Of a stretch of 64,000 nt of DNA, positions 7,551-16,731 are shown in pieces. The stretch comes from Lachnospiraceae bacterium XBB2008 (lineage in GTDB: Bacteria > Bacillota > Clostridia > Lachnospirales > Lachnospiraceae): positions 340,440 through 404,439 of the forward strand of contig FMVL01000006.1 of assembly GCA_900102235.1 (NCBI GenBank), in the 5' to 3' direction. The notes beneath the pieces are model-generated. The model saw only the letters and a list, made by a program, of their open reading frames with translations. It was not told the DNA's origin and searched no databases. How positions within the stretch are numbered: the stretch's first letter is position 1; each line of letters opens with the position of its first letter. The translations under genes and the position numbers were made by a program.

Positions 7551-9551
7551 ATGACAAACGCTAAAACAAAAGGGTTTCGGAAATACAATAAGAACAACAT
7601 TGTATCGGTTTCCATGGCGATGCTCTTTTTGGGCATCTTCATAGCCACCTTCATCGTTGTTTTCGTTATGTTCTTTTTCCGGTTTGTTGTGGCGCAGGGC
7701 ATAATGCGGGAGTACGGCAGCGTTTCATATATGGGCCGCATATATGATTCGGCCGGAGGAGACGAAGAAAAAGCATATAAAGCATTGGATGCCGAAGGCA
7801 GGAGTTATTTTCTGAAGGATCCCGACGGAAATATAATTCATCAGACCGGTGAGAATACATGTGCATCGGAAGGTGAACTTGTAAATCTGTACTCTTTCGA
7901 TGAACAGATCTATGTGTATTCGGATACCGAAGCTGATTTTATCAGCCCCAAAGACGGTACTATCACATTTGACTATTCCGGATTTATGTCCTGGTTCCGT
8001 ATGCATAATAAGATCGACAGGATCGAAAACTTTCCGTCGGACGGCGTGGACCTTCCTCTTTGGGTCGGTACAGACTTAAAAGGCGGTAAGCAGCTGGTAG
8101 GGCAGGTGTTCTTCCATCTGAACGACGATGACATCATATTCTGTATCGTATTCTTCATCTGTGTCGGAGCACTTACCTGCATCGTATTCCTGGTCCTTAT
8201 GATCCACATGTTCCGCAGCGTGTACAGAAAGCATAAACTCACCGACATTTTCTACATGGATGATGTTACCGGCGGAAACAACTGGATGTGGTTTACCATT
8301 AAGGGTGAACAGATACTCAAAAAGAAACGTAATTCGTCGACTAATTTTGCAATCCTTGATCTGGTATTTGTCAAATACAGGAATTACTGCGTTGTACATT
8401 CTGTTTCCGAAGGTGAACAGATGCTTAGACGCGTCGAAAACTATGTAAGAACAAATCTGTATTCGGGTGAGATGATAGCACATTATGCATCTGCCAATTT
8501 TGCCGTTCTGATGAAATATCCGAACGAAAATGAATTGTATGACCGTATAGACAGGATGATCGCCGGTCTTGAACACCTGGACAGCAATCACAAATTTGCA
8601 TTCCATATAGGTGTCGATCTGCTGGGAATAGCCAGGGATCATAACGGCCGCGTCATAAACAGAAGATACATAGATATCGAACGTGAGTATAACAATGCAT
8701 GCGCGGCACGTGCGACCTTGGAGGATAATGATGATTCCGCCAGAGCCACTTTTGATTCCAAGATGGTGGAAGAACAGAAGTGGATCGATACGGTTCATGA
8801 GAAACAGAGATCGGCATTGGATAACGAGGAATTCCTGGTTTATTATCAGCCTAAATACGATCCCCAGACCAATGAGCTTAAAGGCGCGGAAGCTCTGATC
8901 AGATGGGAATCTCCGGAATACGGATTTAAGGGTCCCGGTGCCTTTATTCCCATATTTGAGAAGAACGGATTCATTACGGAGATCGACCATTATATGCTCA
9001 GACATGTAGCATCGGATCAGAAGAGATGGCTGGATGCAGGGTATCATTGTGTTCCGGTATCGGTCAATATTTCGCGTGCTCATTTCATCGAGGATGATCT
9101 TGCGGAACAGATCCGAGATGCGGTAGATGCCATCGGAACACCACATGAACTGATCGAACTTGAACTTACCGAGAGCGCTTTCTTCGATGATAAGAATGCT
9201 CTCGTGTCAACCATAAAGCGGCTTAAAGAATATGGATTCACGGTATCCATGGATGATTTCGGATCAGGATACTCATCTCTTAATTCGTTAAAGGATATTC
9301 CTCTGGATGTTCTGAAACTGGATGCGGAGTTCTTCAGGGGGGATGCGGATGATGAGCGCCGGGAGATAGTCGTTGCTGAGGCCATAAAACTTGCCAAATG
9401 CCTGAACATGCGTACCGTGGCCGAGGGTGTTGAGGTTAAGGAACAGGTTGATTTTCTTGCAGATCAGGGGTGCGATATGATCCAGGGATATTATTTCGCC
9501 AAACCGCTGCCGTGCAATGAATACGAACAACGTATTAGATTGGAGAAATGA
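7551..9551 (+). CDS. Membrane c-di-GMP phosphodiesterase (extracellular sensor, degenerate GGDEF, EAL)
   Basis: A 666-residue protein. The ATG at 7551 is chosen for the AAGGAG six bases before it; an open frame 30 codons longer would read through the folded leader. Membrane helices lie at about 18-47 and 196-221, with a roughly 150-residue extracellular sensor between them. Residues 235-400 are a GGDEF-like domain in which the motif is lost (SANFAVL). Residues 415-666 are an EAL domain with Glu447 of EAL, Asn506, Glu541, Asp568-Asp569, Lys589 and Glu625 all kept. It should therefore hydrolyse c-di-GMP to pGpG, with the dead cyclase domain perhaps regulatory. It lies between two LacI-sensor cyclases, a synthesis/degradation pairing. 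Confidence 0.88.
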   Translation: MTNAKTKGFRKYNKNNIVSVSMAMLFLGIFIATFIVVFVMFFFRFVVAQGIMREYGSVSYMGRIYDSAGGDEEKAYKALDAEGRSYFLKDPDGNIIHQTGENTCASEGELVNLYSFDEQIYVYSDTEADFISPKDGTITFDYSGFMSWFRMHNKIDRIENFPSDGVDLPLWVGTDLKGGKQLVGQVFFHLNDDDIIFCIVFFICVGALTCIVFLVLMIHMFRSVYRKHKLTDIFYMDDVTGGNNWMWFTIKGEQILKKKRNSSTNFAILDLVFVKYRNYCVVHSVSEGEQMLRRVENYVRTNLYSGEMIAHYASANFAVLMKYPNENELYDRIDRMIAGLEHLDSNHKFAFHIGVDLLGIARDHNGRVINRRYIDIEREYNNACAARATLEDNDDSARATFDSKMVEEQKWIDTVHEKQRSALDNEEFLVYYQPKYDPQTNELKGAEALIRWESPEYGFKGPGAFIPIFEKNGFITEIDHYMLRHVASDQKRWLDAGYHCVPVSVNISRAHFIEDDLAEQIRDAVDAIGTPHELIELELTESAFFDDKNALVSTIKRLKEYGFTVSMDDFGSGYSSLNSLKDIPLDVLKLDAEFFRGDADDERREIVVAEAIKLAKCLNMRTVAEGVEVKEQVDFLADQGCDMIQGYYFAKPLPCNEYEQRIRLEK

Positions 9552-9557
9552 TCGTTC

Positions 9558-11453
9558 ATGAAGATAGCTGTTTTTACGAACGGATGGAGTTCAGAGTATT
9601 TAAGCAAAGTCATAGAGGGAATCCGTAAAAAGGCTGAGCCTGACGGCACGGATATCTTTATCTTTACATCATATCTGTTATGGGGAGAAGAGGGAGAGCG
9701 CAGGAAGACCAAACTGATTTTTTATCAGCTTCCGGATCCCGAGATATATGACGGAGTTATCATACTTACCAATACCTTCAGTGGTAACGATGAGATCGAT
9801 GCGATCAAGAGAATGTTCCGGGGGAAAAGGATACCCGTTATCAGTACGGAAGTTAAGATCCCCGGGTTTGGCTTTGTGGGAACCTCCAATTATGAAGGGG
9901 TGCGTGAACTTGCGGATCATCTCATTGAGGAACATGGTGTTCGCAAGATCATCTATGTGAGCGGCATCGCTGATAATCAGGAAAACAAGATACGTCAGCA
10001 TGCTCTCGAAGACTCCATGGAAATTCACGGTCTGGAGAAGCCCGATGTGATACACGGCGATTTTGAGTTCTACAGTACCGTACAGCATGTGGGTGAGTGG
10101 CTTAATAGAGGGGAACCTCTTCCCGATGCATTTGTCTGCGCCAATGACTATGAGGCTCTTGGCGTCATATACAGACTGTATGAGGCTGGTATCAAGGTAC
10201 CTGACGATGTCATAGTCACCGGTTTTGACAATATACGTGAGGGTCAGACAACTTATCCCATGGTGGCTTCCGTATCCAGACAATGGGATCAGATGGGTGA
10301 GAATATCTATGACCTATTAAAGAAGATGATCGATGACTATGATCCTAACTTCGAGGTACTCTATGATTCAACATTTGTTCCCTCCGAAAGCTGCGGATGC
10401 AAACCGAGCGAGCAGGCCGTCGAATACAGGCTGGACAGTATCAGGAACCAGTACAGAAATTCATCTGTCAGTGACATGGTTGAATTCCAGTTCCAGGAGA
10501 TAAGAGGTGCCATGTCCAAGGTTGATTCCAAAGAGGCATTTTTCGAGCAGGCGTCAGAAAGCCTGGATCTTAAGGATTATCTCGGAGAAGATTACTGTCT
10601 GTGTACGCAGAAACAGTTTTTTGAAAAGACCGATGACGAATATGTACCGGAAACCGGTTATGACAGAAATATGGAGGTTTTGTTCGAAAGAAAAGGACAT
10701 GACCCTGTACCTCAGCGTTTTTTTGATAGAAGAGAGATATATCCCGGCTATGTAGATGAAGAGGGGGTTTCCAATATCTATGTCATAACTCCTCTGACAA
10801 ATCTGGATCATAATATCGGATATTTCGGTGTAAAGAACAAACCTGAGGTATTATATGACCTTTGCTTCAAAAAGCTCATCAATAATCTTGATACGCTGCT
10901 TGAGACCGTAAGACAGTATATTTTCTCGCAGGAGAGCAACCGCAAGCTGAAGAATATCTACATGACAGACTTCCTTACAGGCATGTATAACCGTACGGGC
11001 TGCGAAGAGATTCTGTTTTCCTATCTTGAGACAGAGAAAAAAGCCGGAAATGATTCGGTCCTGCTGTTTACGGATATAGACTGCATGAAGACCATAAATG
11101 ACGTATACGGTCATATCAACGGTGACCTGGCTATCGGTGCTACCGCCGAAGGTATCCGCAGAACGCTGAATGATGAATGGAAGCTCGGCAGATTCGGAGG
11201 AGACGAGTTTGTGGCCGTCGGCAAATTTGATGAAGGCCTTACTATAGATGATTACAGAGCCATATTCCGCGAGAAACTTAAAGAAGTGATCGAAGAGATG
11301 AAACTCACATTCAATCTTACGGCGAGTGTCGGATATTGCATAGTGACACCGGAGAGTAACGGAACCATAGAAGACTATATCAAGATCGCCGATGCTTCGA
11401 TGTATGAAGAAAAAGAAAGAGCGCACAGGGCGATGGGCATAAAACATGAGTGA
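9558..11453 (+). CDS. LacI-like sugar sensor + GGDEF diguanylate cyclase
   Basis: A 631-residue cytoplasmic protein with the same plan as the first three parts of the protein at 4024-7455, but ending after the cyclase. Residues 1-275 are a LacI-type sensor without a DNA-binding domain (FVCANDY, VTGFDN). Residues 280-455 are a linker. Residues 460-631 are a GGDEF domain with intact GGDEF at 547-551 and metal Asp506 and Asp508; no RxxD site is seen. Both proteins share an ESCGC cysteine motif just after the sensor (about residues 277-281 here). It should make c-di-GMP in response to a bound sugar; the ligand is unknown. It starts 6 bases after the EAL gene and overlaps the next gene by 8 bases. 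Confidence 0.88.
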   Translation: MKIAVFTNGWSSEYLSKVIEGIRKKAEPDGTDIFIFTSYLLWGEEGERRKTKLIFYQLPDPEIYDGVIILTNTFSGNDEIDAIKRMFRGKRIPVISTEVKIPGFGFVGTSNYEGVRELADHLIEEHGVRKIIYVSGIADNQENKIRQHALEDSMEIHGLEKPDVIHGDFEFYSTVQHVGEWLNRGEPLPDAFVCANDYEALGVIYRLYEAGIKVPDDVIVTGFDNIREGQTTYPMVASVSRQWDQMGENIYDLLKKMIDDYDPNFEVLYDSTFVPSESCGCKPSEQAVEYRLDSIRNQYRNSSVSDMVEFQFQEIRGAMSKVDSKEAFFEQASESLDLKDYLGEDYCLCTQKQFFEKTDDEYVPETGYDRNMEVLFERKGHDPVPQRFFDRREIYPGYVDEEGVSNIYVITPLTNLDHNIGYFGVKNKPEVLYDLCFKKLINNLDTLLETVRQYIFSQESNRKLKNIYMTDFLTGMYNRTGCEEILFSYLETEKKAGNDSVLLFTDIDCMKTINDVYGHINGDLAIGATAEGIRRTLNDEWKLGRFGGDEFVAVGKFDEGLTIDDYRAIFREKLKEVIEEMKLTFNLTASVGYCIVTPESNGTIEDYIKIADASMYEEKERAHRAMGIKHE

Positions 11454-12807
11454 AAAACGGGGGAGTATCCGGATCGCTCATATCGTTACTCTGCTTGTCC
11501 TTGCGGCTTATTTCGTGATCATATACCTTCTTAACGGAGTGGGCATATACAACGATTCCGATCAGTATATCAGGATGCATATGCGCAGAGAACCTGCTTA
11601 TCCGGTGTTTCTCTATCTGATCAGAAGCCTTGTTCCCTCATTCTGGATGCAGTGTACGGTGTGGATCCAGACTGTCCTGGTTATCGCTTCGTCATATTAC
11701 TTTATCAGATATGTGTCTGATCGCTTTAAACTCAATGCCTGGTGTGAATATCTGATATGTGCTTTTGTGTTATTGCCTTATGCCATCACCCCGTTTGCTT
11801 CGGCAATGAAGGTGCATCTGTCATGTGCGATCATGAGCGAAGCAGTAGCCATGCCTGTTTTTCTGCTGTTTTTTGTGAGCATGCATAGGGCTGTGACCGA
11901 AAGGAAAAGCCGGGATATTGTGATAAGTCTGCTGCTTGCCTTTTTGCTCTCGATCATACGCAGCAACCTTACCGTGCTGCTCATAGCCTGGCTACTGACT
12001 GCCATCATCGTATATCTGCCGAGGAAGAAACTGATAGGGCTTATCCTTGCTGTGGCAGGCTTTGTGTCGGCATTCGTCATCCGCGATGTTATAACGAAAG
12101 CATATAACCTTGCTTTTAACGGCGCATACGTCGGAAATGAATATACTAACCAGACTACGCTGGCCAATATACTCTATGTGACAGACAGAGAAGCCGGAGA
12201 TGCGGTGGAAGATGAGAATCTGAACTTCATCTTTCAGTATATGTATAACGTGATGGAGCTGTCCGGCTGGTCTTATCATGAGGCAGGAGATAATGCGGTG
12301 TCGAGAGCGCTGTATCTTGAAGAGGTACATGATCGCATCAAATTCGAGACCATAGAATACAGCCTGAGAGATATCATTGAGATCTCTACGGGGATTCATG
12401 ATTATATAGAGTATAATGCCATAGCCGAGGAGTATGCCGGCAGCCTGATAAAGATCCTTTTCCCGTCTTGTGCGGGCAGATGGTTTGCGGATTTTATCAT
12501 ACTCGGGTCGCTTGGGGTGATGAGGAACATAGCCTTTGTTCATCCGGTCATGATACCGGTCGTTATCGTGCTTATCGTTGCATCCGTATTTATCATGATC
12601 CGCCTGTTCGGAGATGAAGAGGTAAAGAACGCCGCATGGCTGATATTCCTAAGTCTGCTCCTTGTTTTCGGCAATGCGTTCGGGACAGCGGTGATCATAA
12701 TGTGCCTGTCCAGATACATGATATACGGATTTGCGATATTTTATTCCTCACTTGCGGTCGGAATAGTCGAATCATACAGAAAACACAAAAGAAATGTGGT
12801 AAAATAA
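11446..12807 (+). CDS. Polytopic membrane protein, possibly a GT-C type glycosyltransferase
   Basis: A 453-residue protein with roughly ten membrane helices. Helix 1 is at about 12-30. The first outside loop carries YNDSDQY and REPAYPVF, a pattern like the acidic loop and PxYP segment of GT-C lipid-linked sugar transferases. A soluble loop of about 100 residues lies at 225-335. I do not recognise the family with confidence, so GT-C is an inference. It overlaps the upstream cyclase gene by 8 bases and lies directly before an HD-GYP gene. That fits a c-di-GMP-controlled envelope or exopolysaccharide role but does not prove it. Confidence 0.6.
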   Translation: MSEKRGSIRIAHIVTLLVLAAYFVIIYLLNGVGIYNDSDQYIRMHMRREPAYPVFLYLIRSLVPSFWMQCTVWIQTVLVIASSYYFIRYVSDRFKLNAWCEYLICAFVLLPYAITPFASAMKVHLSCAIMSEAVAMPVFLLFFVSMHRAVTERKSRDIVISLLLAFLLSIIRSNLTVLLIAWLLTAIIVYLPRKKLIGLILAVAGFVSAFVIRDVITKAYNLAFNGAYVGNEYTNQTTLANILYVTDREAGDAVEDENLNFIFQYMYNVMELSGWSYHEAGDNAVSRALYLEEVHDRIKFETIEYSLRDIIEISTGIHDYIEYNAIAEEYAGSLIKILFPSCAGRWFADFIILGSLGVMRNIAFVHPVMIPVVIVLIVASVFIMIRLFGDEEVKNAAWLIFLSLLLVFGNAFGTAVIIMCLSRYMIYGFAIFYSSLAVGIVESYRKHKRNVVK

Positions 12808-12813
12808 ATAGAT

Positions 12814-14946
12814 ATGGAAAGTACCGGTTTGGAACCTAAAAACAACAGTAATATCAGATACGTTGCAGTCCTCTGTCTTGGCGGACTTGTTCTTAATCTC
12901 ATCGGTTCGGCCCTCGCGGATGAACTGCGTCTTCCCATGTATCTGGATACCATAGGTACTATACTGGTATCCGTCATAGGCGGATATCTTCCGGGTATCA
13001 TAGTCGGGTTTATCAGCAATTACATAAAGGCAGCGGCGGATTCCACTGCTATTTATTATGAATGTTTAAGCGTCATCATGGCTGTTGTTGCCGCATGGTT
13101 TGCGGAAAAAGGACTTCTTAAGAAGATCTGGGGCGTGATCAGCCTTACGGTCTTGCTTGCACTCATAGGCGGCGGACTCGGAAGCATTCTGACATGGTTC
13201 CTTTACGGGTTTGCCGAAAGCGGCATCACCGTCATGGCAGTAAAAAAACTGTATGAGAGCGGTACATTTACTCCTTTCTGGGCTCAGTTCACCGGCGAGT
13301 TCATGGTAGATCTTGCAGATAAGATCATTAACATGATCATAGTTCTTCCCGTATATCATTTCCTTCCCGACAGAATACGCGAGAAATTCGAACTTAACGG
13401 ATGGCAGCAGAAACCGCTAAAAGGAAGAGCGGAGAAAGCGGCCGGCATCAGTGATAACCGGTCCATGTCGATCAGATCCAAGATGCTGATACTTATCACA
13501 TCCGCACTTCTTGTCGTAGCGATAGTATCAACAGGCATAGGATACAAACTCTATATGTCCGACAGCATCGATGATCATATAGCTCTCGGACAGGGGGTGA
13601 CCAAGACCGTAGCAGGCGTGGTTGAACCTTATCGTATTGATGATTATATCGATAAGGGATATGCTGCGATCGGTTATGTGCGTACCGAAAACAGCCTCTA
13701 TGATATACGCGAGAGTTCCAAGGATATCGAGTATTTATATGTGTACAGGATCCTTCCCGAAGGATGTCAGGTCGTATTCGATCTGGACACGGAAGATGTA
13801 AAAGGCGCAAAAGCGGGTGAAGTGATCCCGTTCGACGAGTCTTTTGAGCCTTATCTCGATACACTGCTAAAGGGCGGTGAGATCGATCCCATCATATCGG
13901 ATGATACTTTTGGCTGGCTGCTGACCATATATCATCCCATCATCGATGATAACGGGGTATGTCAGGCTTATGCCTGCGTTGATATCTCCATGAACCGGCT
14001 CAGGAACAACGGATATGCATTCCTTGCCAAACAGATCTCGCTTTTCATAGGTACCTTCATTCTGGTACTCGCGATCGGTCTGTTCATCATCAGATACAAT
14101 CTGATATTCCCGGTCAACACCATGGCCATGGCAGCGACCGATTTTGCCTATCACATGGAAGAACAGCCGGATGACAGCATCGAACGCATCAAGGAACTTC
14201 AGATCCATACCGGAGATGAGATAGAAAACCTCTATAAGGCTTTCTCCAAGATGACAGAGGACAGCGTTGCCTATGTCAATGAGATAAACGAAAAGACCGA
14301 TACCATCCAGCATATGCAGGACGGTCTGATCCTCGTCCTGGCCGACATGGTTGAGAGCCGTGATAAGAATACGGGCGATCATGTCCGTAAAACCGCCATA
14401 TATACGGGCATCATAATGCGTGAACTCCTCAGAGAGGGGATCTATACCGATACCCTGACAGAGGACTTCATAAGCGATGTGATCAAGTCGGCACCTCTTC
14501 ACGATATCGGGAAGATAAGCGTGTCTGATGCGATCCTGAATAAACCGGGCAAACTGACCGACGAAGAGTTTGATATGATGAAGTATCATACAACGGCAGG
14601 CCGGGAGATCATCGGACGTGTCATAGAGATGGTTCCCGAATCCGGTTACCTGGATACAGCCAAGGATCTGGCCGAGTTCCATCACGAAAAATGGAACGGG
14701 AAAGGATATCCCAACGGCATCTCCGGAGAAGACATACCTCTTTCCGCACGCATAATGGCTGTTGCGGATGTGTTTGACGCGCTGGTATCCAAACGAAGCT
14801 ACAAGGAAGGAATGCCTGTCGAAAAGGCGTTCTCCATTATAGAAGAAGGAAAAGGATCTCACTTTGACCCGTATGTAGCCCAGGCATTCTTAAATGCCGA
14901 GGCTGAGGTCAGAGAGGTTGTAAATGATTTCAGAAAGGATAATTGA
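12814..14946 (+). CDS. Membrane HD-GYP c-di-GMP phosphodiesterase with transporter-like N-terminal domain
   Basis: A 710-residue protein. Residues 15-185 form about six membrane helices resembling the substrate-binding (S) component of ECF vitamin transporters (YLDTIGTILVSVIGGYLPG). Residues 222-430 are a second membrane-anchored sensor: helix 222-247, an outside region of about 155 residues, helix 405-427. A HAMP-like linker follows. Residues 500-710 are HD-GYP with His563-Asp564, HHEKWNGKGYP ending at 633, and the later DVFDAL helix. This class hydrolyses c-di-GMP through a metal centre. The start has no clear ribosome binding site, and the gene lies 6 bases after its neighbour. It is probably in the same transcript as the upstream GGDEF and EAL genes. 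Confidence 0.85.
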   Translation: MESTGLEPKNNSNIRYVAVLCLGGLVLNLIGSALADELRLPMYLDTIGTILVSVIGGYLPGIIVGFISNYIKAAADSTAIYYECLSVIMAVVAAWFAEKGLLKKIWGVISLTVLLALIGGGLGSILTWFLYGFAESGITVMAVKKLYESGTFTPFWAQFTGEFMVDLADKIINMIIVLPVYHFLPDRIREKFELNGWQQKPLKGRAEKAAGISDNRSMSIRSKMLILITSALLVVAIVSTGIGYKLYMSDSIDDHIALGQGVTKTVAGVVEPYRIDDYIDKGYAAIGYVRTENSLYDIRESSKDIEYLYVYRILPEGCQVVFDLDTEDVKGAKAGEVIPFDESFEPYLDTLLKGGEIDPIISDDTFGWLLTIYHPIIDDNGVCQAYACVDISMNRLRNNGYAFLAKQISLFIGTFILVLAIGLFIIRYNLIFPVNTMAMAATDFAYHMEEQPDDSIERIKELQIHTGDEIENLYKAFSKMTEDSVAYVNEINEKTDTIQHMQDGLILVLADMVESRDKNTGDHVRKTAIYTGIIMRELLREGIYTDTLTEDFISDVIKSAPLHDIGKISVSDAILNKPGKLTDEEFDMMKYHTTAGREIIGRVIEMVPESGYLDTAKDLAEFHHEKWNGKGYPNGISGEDIPLSARIMAVADVFDALVSKRSYKEGMPVEKAFSIIEEGKGSHFDPYVAQAFLNAEAEVREVVNDFRKDN

Positions 14947-14948
14947 TT

Positions 14949-15587
14949 ATGCAGACTTATAAGAAGATCGAACATTCAAGAAACAAGGATGTGGTTCTCC
15001 GTTATATTCCCGGACATTTCATCACACCTCACTCACACGTTAATTACTATATGGATCTGAGCGACATGAAGGCCAGACAGCGTGAGGCCAGGGCTACAGG
15101 TGAGGAACTTGCCGAGATGTATCTTGCATCGGATCAGATCGATACGATCATGTGTTTGAACGGGATGGAAGTTGTTGGATCATATCTTGCAAATAAACTG
15201 ACCAAGATCGGTATCGTAAGTGCCAATTCTCATCATACCATGTATATTACGAGTCCTGAGTATAATACTATAGGACAGATGATGTTCAGAGAGAATAATC
15301 AGCACATGATCAAGAACAGAAAAGTGCTGATCCTCATCGATACCGCTACGACCGGTGATACTTTAAGAAGTGCGATGCGTTCGGTTAAGTATTACGGCGG
15401 ACAGGTCGCAGGAATCTCAGCCATATTCTCAGTAGCAACACAGGTTGACAGCATTCCGATCAGAGCTTTGTATTCAACCAAGGATCTGCCTGATTATGCG
15501 AGCTATGCTTCCGATAACTGTCCTTTGTGCAAAGCCGGTACAGCTGTAGACGCGATCTGTAACGGTTTTGGATATTCTACTCTGTAA
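14949..15587 (+). CDS. Phosphoribosyltransferase of the orotate PRTase type
   Basis: A 212-residue type I phosphoribosyltransferase. The PRPP loop is VLILIDTATTGDTL at about 123-136. The ATG at 14949 follows AAAGGA by about 10 bases and is preferred to an in-frame TTG six bases earlier that would overlap the HD-GYP stop. The hood region (ITPHSHVNYYMD) resembles PyrE-like proteins, and a CPLC pair near the C terminus (CPLCKAG) is common in this subgroup. Its base substrate cannot be told by eye. Its position among signalling genes is odd for a pyrimidine enzyme; a salvage or nucleotide-binding regulatory role is possible. Confidence 0.75.
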   Translation: MQTYKKIEHSRNKDVVLRYIPGHFITPHSHVNYYMDLSDMKARQREARATGEELAEMYLASDQIDTIMCLNGMEVVGSYLANKLTKIGIVSANSHHTMYITSPEYNTIGQMMFRENNQHMIKNRKVLILIDTATTGDTLRSAMRSVKYYGGQVAGISAIFSVATQVDSIPIRALYSTKDLPDYASYASDNCPLCKAGTAVDAICNGFGYSTL

Positions 15588-15603
15588 AGGATACCGATAT
15601 TAA

Positions 15604-16719
15604 GTGAAGAGCAGTCTGGAATTGATTTTTCATACCATAAGGCAGGTATTGGCCGGCAAGCAGCTTATTGACAATTCCAATAAGTATCGTTTCATGTGCC
15701 TTTCCGCAGCCTTTATCCATCTGATCTTTTGCATTTCAATGGGTGCGATAGGTGCGAGTATACTGTGCTATTACAATATATTCATCGTCTATTTCTATTG
15801 CTTCCTTGGTATAGTCCTTACCAACCGCAAGAAGTTCAGGATTATAATGGTGCTGTTTTTCATAGAGGTGGAGTTCCACTCATTCCTGGCATCGGTTCTG
15901 CTCGGATGGGACTGGGGATTCATGCTCTATACGATAGCTCTTATCCCTGCTGCTTTTTATCTTGCCAATTCGCTGACAAACAGAAGTAAGCATGTTGCCT
16001 ATTCCATATGGCTGTCTGCGTTCGTTATGGTCGCATATCTGGCCGGCAGTATAGTTCAGCCTATGGTCAATCCCATGTACGGTTATCTGAGCAATACCAC
16101 GGCATGCTTCTGCATAAGATATTTTAATACCTTCATTGCTTTCATCATCTTGCTTACTTTTTCCGCTCTGTTTGCGCTTGAAACCAGTTATATGGAGAAT
16201 CTCCTCGAAAAAGAAAATCTGAAACTGGGTATCGAGGCAAGCTATGATCCTCTTACCAGACTACTGAACCGCAGGAGCATGACCAGATACATGACCGATG
16301 AGATCGAGATAGCGAATGACACCACCGGCAAGTTCTGTCTGGTAATGCTCGATATAGATGATTTCAAAAATATCAATGACGCTTACGGACACGACATAGG
16401 GGACAGGGTTCTTGTCGCACTGGCCGATCTTATCAAGACAGAAGTCCGTGAGAGTGATTATTCATGCCGATGGGGCGGAGAAGAGTTCCTGTTGTTCATT
16501 CACGGCGATAAACAGGAAACCTATTTTGTGGCTGACAGGATAAGACGTAAGCTTGAGGAAACCCCTGTAAAGAACAAGTATGACGGTAACTTCAAGGTTA
16601 CAGCCACATTCGGCATAGCCGAATACAAGAGCTATATGCCTCTGAGGACCATAATCGATGAGGCCGACGAGAAACTCTATTACGGCAAAAAGCACGGCAA
16701 GAATCAGGTTGTGGTTTAG
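15604..16719 (+). CDS. Membrane diguanylate cyclase (GGEEF with I-site)
   Basis: A 371-residue protein starting with GTG, with AAAGGA 10 bases upstream. Six membrane helices span about 30-192 in a compact MASE-like sensor. A short coiled region (195-210) leads to a GGDEF domain with Asp250/Asp252 for metal, RESD at 282-285 and GGEEF at 291-295. The RxxD is exactly five residues before GGEEF, the normal inhibition site. This is therefore the only cyclase in the window with canonical product inhibition. It lies 16 bases after the phosphoribosyltransferase gene and 12 bases before the patatin gene. Confidence 0.88.
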   Translation: MKSSLELIFHTIRQVLAGKQLIDNSNKYRFMCLSAAFIHLIFCISMGAIGASILCYYNIFIVYFYCFLGIVLTNRKKFRIIMVLFFIEVEFHSFLASVLLGWDWGFMLYTIALIPAAFYLANSLTNRSKHVAYSIWLSAFVMVAYLAGSIVQPMVNPMYGYLSNTTACFCIRYFNTFIAFIILLTFSALFALETSYMENLLEKENLKLGIEASYDPLTRLLNRRSMTRYMTDEIEIANDTTGKFCLVMLDIDDFKNINDAYGHDIGDRVLVALADLIKTEVRESDYSCRWGGEEFLLFIHGDKQETYFVADRIRRKLEETPVKNKYDGNFKVTATFGIAEYKSYMPLRTIIDEADEKLYYGKKHGKNQVVV

Positions 16720-16731
16720 GCGGAGGAAGAG

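Noticed and set aside
8076..9146. Long open frame on the reverse strand inside the EAL gene
   Set aside because: It lies wholly opposite a protein with intact EAL motifs, has no ribosome binding site, and its translation shows no domain. Long antisense frames are expected from the codon use here; the same applies to 13867-14862.
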